Origin: Phyto melanocephala
Lineage: Eukaryota; Arthropoda; Insecta; Diptera; Rhinophoridae
Assembly: GCA_941918925.1 (NCBI GenBank)
Contig: OW799237.1
Location: 13,807,201-13,871,200, forward strand
DNA: 64,000 bases
Direction of reading: 5' to 3'
Shown here: positions 46,966 to 58,575 of the stretch, piece after piece
How the letters are laid out: every line of letters starts with the position of its first letter
Numbering within the stretch: the first letter of the stretch is position 1
The notes under the pieces: model-generated
What the model was told of the DNA's origin: nothing
The model's database searches: none
What the model saw: the letters and a program-made list of their open reading frames with translations, nothing else
Made by a program: the position numbers and the translations under genes

Positions 46966-49072
46966 ATGGACCGTTTCATTTATATATACATATAGTATAT
47001 ACATATACAGTAATTATATAGATTAATAAACTTATTTTAAAATATCTTCAAAAGTATATTTAGAAATTTAAAATATTTATCACAAACATAATATAAAAAA
47101 AATCCACCAAAAGGGTAATAAAAATTTCAAATGTCTTCACTTATATTTTGTACGTCATTGCGTAAAATTGTGTCAAAAATATTCTAAAAAATTTATTGCA
47201 AAAAGTCCTTAAAAAAATTGTCAAGTTTTACTGCATAACTCGCATCTCTCAAAGAAGATAGATACTAAATATTATCGTAAATAATATAGCACATCTTAAA
47301 CGTTTAACGCCTACAAATTTTGTTCATATTCTTGCGTACTCATTTATTTTGGCACCTCGACCTTTAACCTTTTAAAAGAAATTTCTTCGCTTCACCTCCT
47401 ACTAAACTATAATTACATATACATACATACATGTTGTTGGAAAATCTTAACACAGAAAAAGGAATAACAACAAAAACATAAATTCTCGCAGTTACAGTAT
47501 TGCAATTTTAGTAACATTTGAACTTTTGCATTTTTTACCCACACACTCACATAAACGCTTGCAAAAATCTATTATTCTCTTAAACTACTTTGTGTGTACA
47601 CTATAGTTTACTCTTTGTTTTGAATAGAAAAAACAAATGCAGAAAAATTTAAACTATAATTTTCTTTGCTGATAGTAAACTATTAACGTACTAAATATTT
47701 GATTTAATACGAGTGCTTTTTTCTTTGCAATATTTTCACTATTTTGTTGCTCTCTATTCTATTGACATTTAACGTTTTTTATTTGTGTATGTGTGTAAAA
47801 GCAGTCACTTTAATATAGAGAAATTTAAAATTGCCAGATTGATCATAATAAGCTTATCAATTTTAATTTTCGTATAGTTTTTTTAATGTGACTTTTTGTA
47901 ATCAGTGTTTGTTAATCTTTTTACCCAATTAAAAAAATTAACAATTAGGGGGTTTAACATCTAAAGTCAAGCCGGTTTCAAAAGAAGATTAATGTCGACA
48001 TCTTCAACCAAATATGTTAATACAAAATCTTTCTTTGGATAAATTTATTGAGTGGGATTAATTTAAGAAAAATTAGGAAATATAAAACAAACTTGAACAA
48101 TGCCTTTACTTACAATTACGTACAAACATCAACTTCATCTGGCAGCCTTCCATCAAAACACAACCGTCCTACACATTATTTCTCTGCGTGGCTGTTTTTA
48201 TACGCTTCCCCTACCCATTTCCTTAGACTGTAGTAAAATCTATTTGAAATCATGGAAACCTACAAATTTATTGATGTATTTTTATCATGCGCTTTTTTAT
48301 TATCATTTGTTTTTTTTATAAAATTGTAATATGACCTTTTGCTTATTTTTGTAGGTTTTTTCTTATTATATTTAAATGTTAAGCATGATTAAAAAAACAA
48401 CAACAACAAAAGAAATAAATATATGAATTAAATCCCCTTCAAAAAATTAAAGTCGAATAAGCCAGTTACAGACATGGGTGTGAGTATTTTTTTTTTATTA
48501 TTATTGTTGTTAGAGACTTTTTAATTACTTCTATTTTGAATTAGCGGAAGGAGTAAATATATTGTAATAGACATACAACTTGTAGTGATTACGTGGATTG
48601 ACGTGGACATGGTACAAAAGTACTGTGTAGGTGGGTAACCCAACGGGTAACCTACATGAAGATTAAATGGACGTCACTGGAGGTATCACTTAGTTTTGAT
48701 GTTTAATGAAAGATTTTTAGTTTAAATAAGCTCACTTTAATGTTGTAAGGAATTTAAGATAATTGTGTTAAGTAGTTTTAGTAGAGAAAAATTGTATGAC
48801 AATTCCGAACAATTCAATACAGAACATTTACAAATCTCTAAAATGTCCCTAATCTAAATTTTCAATAATTTTTTTAAATATCAAAAAAAATTTAAACATT
48901 TCTTATTTAGAAATTTTTAACATTTTATGTTTAAAATTTGTAAATGCTCGAAATTAAATTCTTGAAGGAATAAAAGATGTTTATATGTTTTAAAAGCTCT
49001 TTATTTAAAAGCTTCTCCACAAAATTAATCAACATTTCAACAAATTCAATATTTTTTTCCTCTTCATTTTAG
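46966..49072. other. AT-rich spacer upstream of the first ckn coding exon seen here
   Basis: No coding exon recognised. It ends in a pyrimidine-rich tract and AG (49057-49072, TTTTTTTCCTCTTCATTTTAG), the splice acceptor of the next exon. So at least its right end is intron of ckn. Confidence 0.55.
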
Positions 49073-49425
49073 GATCATATACAAAATAATCACCTCTCTT
49101 CTACGCCCTTAATTACAACACAATTTTGTGGTTGTTATTGTGATCATGCATCGTTCTTTGAAACCACACGCACAAGCTAAAAAGATAACAAAAGTCGCAC
49201 CACCAGCATTACCCGGCGATCCCGTACCACAACAACAATCAACACAATCAGCATATCAACAACAAATACCACTGTATCGTTTGGGTGGTAGTATATCGGG
49301 TGCAGCTAGTAATAAAATACAGCTGGAGGATGGGACTATAATGAGTAGTATGGTATCGTCACCATCGCTCGAAGAGGGCGGCTTTAATTTGCCACGGGAA
49401 CCTACAGTAGCATTAAGAATTAAAG
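49073..49425 (+). CDS. ckn: ckn (Caskin) exon with a candidate start codon at 49146
   Basis: Bounded by a strong acceptor (TCTTCATTTTAG before 49073) and a donor (AAAG/GTGAGC at 49426). The coding frame is open from ATG at 49146: MHRSLKPHAQAKKITKVAPP, then ALPGDPVPQQQSTQSAYQQQ, IPLYRLGGSISGAASNKI and ending TVALRIK plus one base (phase 1), joining in frame to 49550. The same frame has a stop at 49110, so 49073-49145 is 5' UTR of this isoform unless a different frame is used. Another frame is open from the acceptor to a TAA at 49175. The segment is a polar, Pro/Gln-rich linker. In full-length Caskin, ankyrin repeats and an SH3 domain precede this part; they are not seen in the window, so this may be a short isoform with an alternative first coding exon. 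Confidence 0.75.
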
Positions 49426-49549
49426 GTGAGCCAGTTAAATAGAAATACAGTTGTAAAAATGGGAAAATAATAAGGGATTTTTTATGTTAATTTAAAATTA
49501 TGCAATATTTTAACACGTTTTTTTTTTATTATTGTTAATTTTTTTTTAG
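49426..49549 (+). other. ckn: 124-bp ckn intron
   Basis: Donor GTGAGC after AAAG and acceptor TTTTTTTTTAG before 49550. Splicing produces a continuous frame (RIK-D-EINEY) from both sides. Confidence 0.88.
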
Positions 49550-50247
49550 ATGAAATAAACGAATATTCATCAGCCATGTCAACCTCAGGCTCATCACAAA
49601 CCTCCGGCACTACTGCTGCCGCTACTAAGAACGCACAATCTTCAGCCTCGGCTGCAACAGCCGCTAACCCCATACTGGGCTCTTGCCCACCCACATTAGT
49701 GCCATGTCCCCCGCCAGTCTTTTGTGCCACTTTACGTGAACCCCTTACACACAAGGCTGCCGTTTATTACCACCAGCAGCTGGCTCTGCAAGAAGATCAA
49801 GGCATCGATCTTACACAATCACCGGGCAGAGATTCACCCGGTTCTTCGTCTGGTTCAGCTGGTTCTGGATCACGTCATTCAACCGCTAGTTTAGATTCAG
49901 GTCGTGCGTCATCATATCTAACCGGTGTATCGGGTGCCGGTTCCATACGCAGCAGTGGTGGTGGCGGTGCTCTCTCCTCTCCACGCTGCAGTTCGCTTAG
50001 TTCGTGTTCGATTGGTTCCATGGATCGTCAACGTAACGAGGAATTAATCATCGACTGGCTGATGGAAATGAAATACGAAGAATATGCTCAATTGTTTATA
50101 ACAGCCGGCTATGATTTGCCCACAATTGCCCGTATGACACCAGAAGATTTAACAGCGATTGGCATTAAAAATCCACACCATCGGGAGCGTATCAAGCAGC
50201 GCATCGATAAACTGCAAGTTTTGGACAATCTGCCACACTTTGTGCCG
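49550..50247 (+). CDS. ckn: ckn (Caskin) exon encoding the first SAM domain
   Basis: Known role: Caskin is a multidomain scaffold of nerve terminals that binds CASK in vertebrates and acts with the Lar receptor phosphatase in fly axons. Seen: 232 codons between a TTTTTTTTTAG acceptor and a CCG/GTAAGC donor (phase 0). The first part is Ser/Ala/Pro-rich (CPPTLVPCPPPVF, then LTHKAAVYYHQQLALQEDQ and GIDLTQSPGRDSPGSS), followed by a Ser/Gly-rich linker with RHSTASLDSGRASS. The last ~75 residues are a SAM domain: EELIIDWLMEMKYEEYAQLF, ITAGYDLPTIARMTPEDLTA, IGIKNPHHRERIKQRIDKLQ (about 50036-50218). AGYDLPTIxRMTPEDLTAIG is, as I recall it, characteristic of Caskin SAM1. Caskins have a second SAM, which must lie in a later exon outside the window. 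GC content is clearly higher than in the flanking introns. Confidence 0.9.
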
Positions 50248-50824
50248 GTAAGCAGAGTCAAAGTTTTATTTAGAAAAAAATATACAATTTATTTTATAGG
50301 CTAAATTCGAAAAAATGTTAATTCAAATATACAAATGCCTTTTATGTTTTTCAAAAGCCGACTCGAAGTATCGAAGTATGATGTAACTCTATAACGTGAT
50401 TTGTTATTTTATGCGAAGTTAAAAAAATATGAACTCAAGCCTGATTAAAAATTTAAATATTAGTTTAAACAAAAAAGTTCGATAAAATAAAAAATTCAAT
50501 TTAAAAAAAATTAAATTACAAAAAAAAATAGAATTTATTAAACGTGACATTTTGAAAGGAAAAGCTTATCTTTAAGGCTACATACATAGTTTGCTGTGGC
50601 TTGTTTCAAAGTTAAACTTTTCGTAAATTAAAAAACTTTTATTCTTTTTTTATTGCTAAACGATAATCTGAAATTTTAATTAGCTTTTTATTGTTCCAAA
50701 AAAAATTCTCCTATAACTTTGTCGGTAAATGACCATTTTATTTAGGTATACGTAACAAATGTTTCAAGAAGCTTAATAAGACCTCCAAAATCATACTTTG
50801 TTTGTGTAAAAAAATGGTAATCGT
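50248..50824 (+). other. ckn: Start of a long ckn intron
   Basis: Begins with GTAAGC. No further ckn coding exon is recognisable to the end of the window, so this intron is probably more than 13.7 kb long and holds all repeats from 50825 on. Confidence 0.7.
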
Positions 50825-51128
50825 GTTCTTTCTCTGAATCTCTGCTCGTAATACGCCCACATGACCTGATTATCAATAGCAAAACGCTCGAAAGCATATC
50901 TGATAAATTTAAACCTTATATAAGTCTTAAGTAAACTTGAGAGCTTCAAAAAGTTGATTTCAACATGCACACGGCCAGACGGACTTAGCTAAATCAATTC
51001 CTCTATCTATAAGTATTCAGAATATATGTATATACTTTATAAGAGTCGCTAGTGAATATTGTGGAAATTACAAACGTAATAACAAATTTATATATACCTT
51101 ATTATACTCTCGTGTGAGAGGTATAAAA
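50825..51128 (+). repeat. Degraded mini-me-like element
   Basis: AAAAAGTTGATTTCAACATG, CACGGCCAGACGGACTTAGC, then ATACTTTATAAGAGTCG and a TGTGAGAGGTATAAAAA end follow the order of the family 3' module with many substitutions. The microsatellite is reduced to a single GACGGAC. Confidence 0.65.
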
Positions 51129-52789
51129 ATAACAAAAGCAAAAACGTTGTTAAAAATTTTTTTAGTTCTATTTTCAGATTACTTGTTGTATTTTTAACAT
51201 CTCTAATATCTTAAAAAAACTAAGATAAACCTTCACATACGGCAACACTATTAACAAAAATCATTTAACCTCGCATTATAAAGAAAATAGAGAGAAATAA
51301 AATAAAAACAAATACATAATCGTAGGAAAAAATATAGCCAGACTTAATTTTTAATACGTTAATTATAATTTTTATTATTTGTGAACAACAAATTTCTATT
51401 TTAAATCTATTGAAATTTTGTATGATATCGAATGCTGTAATGCGTCCCCAGATTTTAACTTTAATTTTTCATTAAAATGTTTAAAGATGTGCTAAATATT
51501 GTTAAGCTAATAGCTGTTGAATTTAAATCTTAATTTTAATATCTTGTGGTATGCATAATAAAAAATAAAAAGCTATCGAAAAGAGTTAATTAAAAGTTTC
51601 TTTAAATATTCAAAATTTATCATTTTTGTTAATGTACTCTTACATACATGTAGGAGTATGCTAATTAGCTTAACACGACCATAAACTTACTATAAAAATG
51701 GAATTTGTTTCTAATATTTCAATATTTTTTTTTTAATGAAATGACATAGTAACTTAGTTCTACTTCAGTAATCTTTTCGTAATGTTATAAAACACTTAAC
51801 TTGAATTATTAGTGAAAGTTTTTTTTATGACAATTTAAGATACTTTGGGACTATGACCTTATGTTTACTAGCTTTTATTTTTTTTTAAATATTAGTATTA
51901 TATTGTATACTTATACTCATATACAAAGTATTTATTTTCGTTCGCTTTCGTATTGTTTAGTACGATAAAAATCTAAAACAAAGGTGAAGTCATTAACTGT
52001 TTGTAAGCACAAATTAAATACTTAATAAAGGGTTTCCCACAATTTGAGCAATATTTGAATTAAAAAATAATATTTTTTATTTACATACCATGAGATTTTA
52101 AATGTAAAGGCACATTGTGTAGTTTTATTTCTGCAATGAAGTTAATATGCTCATATAATGACCTTATAGCTTTGACCTATGACCTTTTACTTCAAAATAA
52201 CCAATTAAAATTAACCTAACAGTGTTAAATGATCTTGGTTTGTTAATTTTGGTCATTAAAAAGGTCAGTTGTCAACACAGGTTCAGTTCAACGGACATCG
52301 CTTAACATTAATTTACTAATGTTATACAATTTATTTAAACCTCTGTCCTCACTGTGAACAGTCATTAGGCTCCAGTTCTCGTATTCGTGTGGCAAGAAAA
52401 TGCTATAAGATTTTCTAAAATTTTGCATATTATGTTTATAACGCCAAACATAGTTTCTGGACTTTTACCAACACTCTCTCGTACCGCTCTAATACTATCA
52501 TTTAAACTGCTTGTTATTTGCAGCCATTGTATTTAAAATATTCAATTGGCTTAATTTCTTTTAAGTTTACACAGTTAAACCGTCTGCGAAATTTGCATAG
52601 CATGCCAACCTATCTTTCATTATCTTTGATACATTCTAACTCTTTGCTCAGTGGGCATATTAAGTAACTAGTAAAACTGCCTCATTCAAAATATTCAGAA
52701 GAAATACCAATTCCACAAAACATTGAGATTTGATGAACCTTAGAGACACATTTTTATATATATTTTTATATTATTTAATATTTTTTTAT
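51129..52789. other. AT-rich intronic sequence
   Basis: No exon, RNA gene or named repeat recognised. Confidence 0.5.
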
Positions 52790-52794
52790 CAATA

Positions 52795-53013
52795 ACAAAA
52801 CAAATTTTTTCCCTCATCGCCGTTGGGCATTATAGAGGCTTGGCTGTTGTTCTCCTCAATTGGGTTCATCATATTGATCACTTTGTGATACCTGCATAGA
52901 GTACAAAGAATAGAAGAGACAGAAAAGTAGACCAGTACAAAGTCTGTGAATAAGATTGAACCCGCAACCCCCAGACTAGCAGGCCAGCATACTACTGACT
53001 AGTCCACCGGGGC
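52795..53013 (-). mobile_element. tRNA-derived SINE
   Basis: On the minus strand the head (53013-52952) reads GCCCCGGTGGACTAGTCAGT, AGTATGCTGGCC and GTTGCGGGTTCAATCTT. It has a tRNA-like 5' acceptor-arm start, an A-box-like TGGACTAGTCAGT and a good box B (GCGGGTTCAATC). A ~150-bp unrelated body follows (TCTATGCAGGTATCACAAAG, GCCCAACGGCGATGAGGG) and then A-rich sequence. Known: tRNA-derived SINEs have exactly this layout. No target duplication was found by eye. Confidence 0.7.
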
Positions 53014-53179
53014 AAAGGCTTATTGGCAACAAAAAATATTAAAAAATCGTTAATAATAATTATAACAATTATTAGGTATTATCCATTTTTTAACTACATA
53101 TATAAAATTTTCATATAAATGCGGTAGATATAGTCATGTTTACCAATTATTTTGATCCCTTAATATAAACTGCACATAT

Positions 53180-53597
53180 GTAGTTCCAACAGGACAAACC
53201 ACATGCCATAAACCGAGTTTAACACTGGAATTATTAAAGGAAACATTTTGTGAAAGCATTTTTTCTCGAAATGCCATTTAGATCAAGCAATTAAGCCTAT
53301 TTGGATTATTTTCTCTGGGATTAAGTCAAGTCATTAGCTTATACTTACGACTTGAAAGATAGCATTTTGCGGGTCCTTGCCGAGATAAAGCCCCAAACGG
53401 TCAAAAATTGGACTTTCATAATGCACCGCAGCCAAGTCAGCTGCAGCGCCTACATAACCAAAATCATCTTCAAACGTAAATGTCATAAAATTATCTATCT
53501 ATCTATCAAATAAAGACATTTAATTTTTTGGGTTATTAAAAACATTTTCTGTGTTTTATTTAAATGTAAAGTTATTCGCTTCTAAAAAAACACCCTT
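53180..53597 (+). pseudogene. Heavily decayed mariner (DD41D-type) C-terminal part and right end
   Basis: Plus-strand traces in shifting frames: CAACAGGACAAACCACATGC (second catalytic Asp region), ELLKETFCESIFSRN, AYLDYFLWD (third Asp region), KSLAYTY, ILRVLAEIKPQ, VKNWTF and a terminal IIFK. The right end AAAAAAACACCCTTTAT matches the mariner termini (reverse complement AAAGGGTGTTTTTTT), with TA at 53598-53599. The left part is lost. Multiple stops. Confidence 0.7.
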
Positions 53598-53796
53598 TAT
53601 ATAAACAAGTATAGTTGCAATTAAAATTGCATAGATATACATAAATGTAAATACAGATTTGTATATAGGTTTTTTACGAGTCTGACATCATTTAATATCT
53701 AGATATTTTTCTATATATTCTCTGAATAAGTTGCAGTTAACAAAACACTTGTTAAAAACCAAAAAAAAAACGTGATAAAATTCTTACTTTATTTGT

Positions 53797-54389
53797 ATAC
53801 CCGGTGTACTTCGCTACACCTACCAGGATTTTTTTTTTGTTTTATTTATATTCATACGTAATTGTTTTTTATATGTATGTGTAATTTAGTTTTTATAATT
53901 TAAAGCGATTTTTTTATGCAGCTTATTGATTGATTAATAATTATTATTGTATTTCATTCGTGGGGGGATAACACTACCTCTGCTCCGATCGTAACCATTT
54001 TTGACTGTAATAAGAATTTTGTTGTCAAATTGCTCGTACAAAGTTTCAACCAAATTTCGTTTCTTGTTTCCTTTATATGACATTAAACGTATTTTTTTGC
54101 TCCGATCCTAACTAATTTATTCTCGAATATGGAAAATGTTATCAAAGTAACTCGTACAAATTTAAAGTTTAAAGGAAATAGCTGCTATAGTTCTCAAAAT
54201 ATGTTATAAAATGTGTTTGGATGGGAGCTACCACGCCCTCCTAAAATAAAAACCAAAAATGTAGCCTATGTCTGTTCGAAGAATATACCTGCAGCATTGT
54301 TGAAAAAAATTTTTAAATTAATTAAGAAAGTTTCGAAGAAAACTCATAACATACAAACACACATTTCCTCTTTATTATATTTGTATAGA
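53797..54389 (-). mobile_element. Degraded Helitron-like element
   Basis: On the minus strand it starts TCTATACAAATATAATAAAG after an A and reaches GGTGTAGCGAAGTACACCGG near 53815, the 3' hairpin seen in 18754-19410 (GGTGGCGAAGCACACCGG). The final CTAG has decayed. Units with GCTCGTACAAAGTTTCAACC and CTCGTACAAATTTAAAG suggest internal repeats of ~110 bp. Confidence 0.55.
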
Positions 54390-56395
54390 TCAACAACATT
54401 TTCTATGTAATTTCCTTATCTTGATACTGCCTTTTCTAATAAATTATATTTATACAAAATTATATTTAAAAAAAAATCAGCTTAAATAAACTCAGATTGT
54501 TTTAATTGAATAGCAATGATTGTAAATCATTTCCAATTAATTTAATGACAATTAAATTTTATTATGTATGTTTATGAACGTATGTATGTATGTATGTAGT
54601 ATAAAACCACATTCCAAGACGTTTAAATTAATTAACAATATTTTCAGCACAAAAACAAACAAAACTCATTAAATTCCAGGTAAAATCTTTACAAAACATA
54701 TTTATGCAAATATGTGTTAAATAGTTATGAGGTGAGGGAAAAAGTAATCTTCAAATTATTAACGTCTATTCAAAACGATTCTGTTTATATATTTGTTATA
54801 GGTTTGAACACATAGTAAGTAATTTCACGAAAAGTTTAAAATATTAAAAAAAAATAATTTAGGAATAATTTGTTGTATATTAAAAGATAACATGTGTGGC
54901 ATCATAACGTTTTAAGGTTAGCTTATAAAAAGTTGACAGATAAGTTTAAGTGTGTTATGTATAAACTTTATGCTAAGAGGCTGCAAAGCTTAATCGGAAT
55001 TCCAGTTAGTAGTTCGTTCCATACAGTTTATAAACTGTGGCTTATCTTTTTGTTATGAATAATGCTGAGCATGTTTACATATAATACTCGTACATCTTTT
55101 TTTTAATGTAAACAAAATGTAGAATGAAAATAAAGTCATAAAACAATAAGATATTGTTGAATACTTATTAACTGTTGAAGTCACTCAGTCAGTCATTCAG
55201 TTGGCCAGCCAGACCTTTTTTATTTTGTATTGTATACAATAAAATCAACAATGAATGTGAGGTTTATGACTGAGAAAACAGACAAAATGTACATATATTC
55301 GTATAAAATATATATGAGACAAGTGTAAACATGGCATAATTTTTGCAAAACACGTTCATTAAAAAGACATCTTTAGCAAAAAAAAAAACAGAAAAATTAA
55401 AAAAAGATATATCTACTATATGCGGCATATTATTATTTATCTTGGTTTTTAATATGTTTTTTGCTAGTCTGTTTTTTAATTTCTTTCTTCGGTTTTTTTA
55501 TCTGTTTCGTTTTTTGTTTGTATTGAAGTGTTAAGTAAAAAGAATATTTACACTGGTATATGACCAAACAACAAATGACTTATAATAGTTGGCTTTTAAA
55601 CTGAAATAAATGTGAATCAGTTTGTGTTTATTTTATTTATTTTTTTTTATTTTCATACAGGAAATAACTTGGCTAGATTTACTGGTTTTAGAAAAAACTA
55701 AATACAAAGTAATTGCGTAGAATTTTTAGCAAATGCAAAAAAAATATATATTTTAAAAAAGTACAGACTAACAGAAATTGACTTTTTTAAATCTGGCCAG
55801 AAGTTACAGAGATGCAAAATAATTTTTAAGGAACAACATTTTTTATATTATTTCTGTTAAAAAAATTTAATTCAAATAATTTACTTAAAAAAATAATTTA
55901 TAAAATTAAAAAAAAAATCGGTATTTTTTCAATATGGATATAGGGAAGTATGTTCGAAATATAATATGCCATATTTCATTAAAATCAATGCTTTTTTTTA
56001 TACACGTAAAAGAAGCTATGGGTCGAAAACAAAAAAGAAAAGGGGAAGAAATCAAAAAAACTACGGACAAAAAATCATTTAAGTCGGTTTACATTTACAA
56101 AAAAAATTTTTTAAACCCGAGGTTCTTTGGCGAACTGTAAAGCTATTCTGTGCTGACACAAGGCGTTTCAAAGTGCAATGATTGAAAACATTTGGTTCCC
56201 TGCTACGAGATCCAGTTTGTTTCATGCAATTCGGATAAGTAGTTTAGAAGTTACATATTTATAACCTTTGTGTCGTCCACATCAATATTTCAATTCTGGT
56301 CAGACTTGTCGCTTTTAGAGTGCACCATTCCAAAGAACAACGACAACTGAACAACGTGGTTTTTTGTCAGTACTAGAGTTCGTCACATTCACGTC
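54390..56395. other. AT-rich intronic sequence
   Basis: No exon recognised. There is an ATGT microsatellite at 54580-54598. Short open frames (such as 55934-56140) are Lys-rich from A-rich codons and have no recognisable family. Confidence 0.5.
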
Positions 56396-56508
56396 ACTTT
56401 AGTTTATTTTTGCCAACAACCTTGGTATTTTTTTCACGAACCCCTATTAAATTACCTTGTGGTTTGTGCAAAAAATGAAAGAGGTTGTTGGCAAATACGA
56501 ACTAAAGT
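56396..56508. mobile_element. Hairpin MITE, 113 bp, family unknown
   Basis: The left arm ACTTTAGTTTATTTTTGCCA and CAACAACCTT matches the inverted right arm ACTTTAGTTCGTATTTGCCA and CAACAACCTC over ~30 bp. The true ends may extend a few bases further. Target duplication not resolved. Confidence 0.6.
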
Positions 56509-56519
56509 AACCGATGGAC

Positions 56520-57316
56520 CCAACTTTTTTAGAAAAAAAAACTAAGATAATTGTTTCTACAGCATTCATTAAATACCCCATAAATTATATATACATATTA
56601 TAAATCCTTATAGATAAAGAAGTCGATTTGACTAAAACAACAACAAATATAGTGCACAGCCGAATATAGCGCTCTTAGGGCCGTTAACAATAAAAAAATT
56701 AACCTACAGTTAACATTAAACTCAAAATTTAAACCTTGGTTAGCCAAAACCGATTAACACAAAGTTCAGTTATCTTATAACTTTTAGATTATTTTGCCAA
56801 ATTTCAGTTAAACTGGAAGAAAATATTTGATGTTTGAATTTAAATATATTATATTTTTGCTATTTTTAAACAATTGAAAGATGCCTCTACGATAAAAAAG
56901 ATTTACACATTCGTAAAATTTATATAAAGTAAATATTTCTTATGGTATGAAAAGAAAATATAACAACAGAAGTCGAATGGATCATTTTAATTTACCTGAT
57001 GAGTTTTTAATGAGATATCGTTTATCTAAGAGAATTGTTAAATTTATAGCAAAAATTATTTCAAAATACATTCAATTTTCAATAAATTTATTAGCAGATG
57101 GGTGCACATTAAGAATTTATATTTATGTATACATTTCTTCTTCTTTTTGAAATTAATTCATAATAATTGATAACTACAAGTTAACTAACTCTACCTATTG
57201 TTAACGAACATTTATAATTTATAGTTAAAATTTCAGTTAAAGCTTACTGAAAGTTAGTAAACTTTTACGTTAAATTTATTTAACTAAATATTTTGTTATA
57301 GGCCTTACTTGTTTTA
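56520..57316 (-). mobile_element. Mini-me-like fragment interrupted by a MITE
   Basis: The plus strand GCCGAATATAGCGCTCTTA (to 56677) followed after the MITE by TTACTTGTTTTAA (57305 on) is the family start ACAAGTAAGAGCGCTATATTCGGC in reverse, split inside TAAGAG. CTTATAGATAAAGAAGTCG (~56610) corresponds to the GTCGATTAAGCC region of complete copies. The 3' end is lost. Confidence 0.7.
56678..57304. mobile_element. PIF/Harbinger-type element, 627 bp, TSD TTA
   Basis: Left end GGGCCGTTAACAATAAAAA, right end (inverted) GGCCTATAACAAAATA, flanked by TTA at 56675-56677 and 57305-57307. The host sequence is known from other copies of the interrupted repeat (GCTCTTACTTGTTT), which carry a single TTA there, so the duplication is real. 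No transposase is recognised; the 67-codon open frame at 56947-57150 is unassigned. Confidence 0.8.
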
Positions 57317-58573
57317 AATTACTTTTTACCAAAATAAATCTAATCGATAACACTGATGTCAGATAAATTGTTTTCTTTGAGTATTATCTTCTTCTTCTTG
57401 AAAATTATCATTCTCATTGAATGGCAACACAATATTACTAAGCTGTTAATAATTTATCATGACATTTCCTGTTCAAAACATTCCTTATTCCACATTTTAT
57501 TAGACAAATTGTATAATCATTGATCTACGAGTACGAACTAAAGTTTCATTATAGTATAGATTTAACTTCTTATGTTAATTATTTAGTGAATTCATTAAAA
57601 TTCGAATATTTCTCACCTAATTTATACGGAAACTTGATCCATAAGATTAAAATTAATTTTAATAATATTATTTATTATCACTTTGTAGGCTATACATTTA
57701 ACAAAATATTTGTTTAAATGTTTAACGGTAAAATTAAAATGATATACTAGAGCAGCTTTTTCAATAGTATTAAATAGTTTTTCGATATATTTTTTTTTTA
57801 GCTTGAACATCTTTTAGCATAGAAGTGTTGAACAATTAACCCTAAATTAGTTTACAATTGTAATTCTATCAACAATTAACATATGACCAAGGATTTTTCT
57901 ATATAGACATGACTACACATTAACGTTTAAATATGAAATTTATTTATAGCTGTTTTGTGTATTACTAGTGTTACGTAATTTAATATCAAAGTTAAATAAA
58001 CATATTTTTTTCATTTGTTAATATAATTTAAATACAAATACTTGATTTGTAGGAAACTAAAAGATCATCGTGATGGCCTTATTGTAAGTAAGCAAACATA
58101 CATATACAATTTAATTTAATATTATTTGTATGCTCTTAGAAACTATTTGAGTCTCAAGTTAAGTTTTTCTTAAAATTACTTATAAATATATGTTTTTAAC
58201 TATAATTAAACTCTTTTTTTTATCATATGTGTATAAACTCATAAATTTTATTGTTATTCTATATTATTGATTTCGTAGATTTTTTTTGTATAAATTTCAA
58301 ATTTTAAGTTTTAAAGCACGAAACAAAAGTTGTGTATATGAGTTTGTAATTTTTTATCTGTTTTTTTTTTTTTAATTTTTTATGTTTTTGTTTTAGTGGT
58401 CTTATTTTAATAAAAAAATTCTTTCATTTAGGTTTCTTTTATTCCTTAATAGTAGTTTGATTCAAACCTACTCCACATATACACCAATAATGAGAGGAAT
58501 ATATTGAAAGTTACAAAAATAAAACCAGACAATTTTAATATTTAATGTGCCATAATCTTATGAGTGTTAAAGA
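57317..58573. other. AT-rich intronic sequence
   Basis: No exon, RNA gene or named repeat recognised. Confidence 0.5.
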
Positions 58574-58575
58574 TA

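Noticed and set aside
49482..49754. 90-codon minus-strand open frame over the ckn exon
   Set aside because: Antisense shadow of the ckn exon and intron; its composition mirrors the Ser/Ala-rich coding strand.
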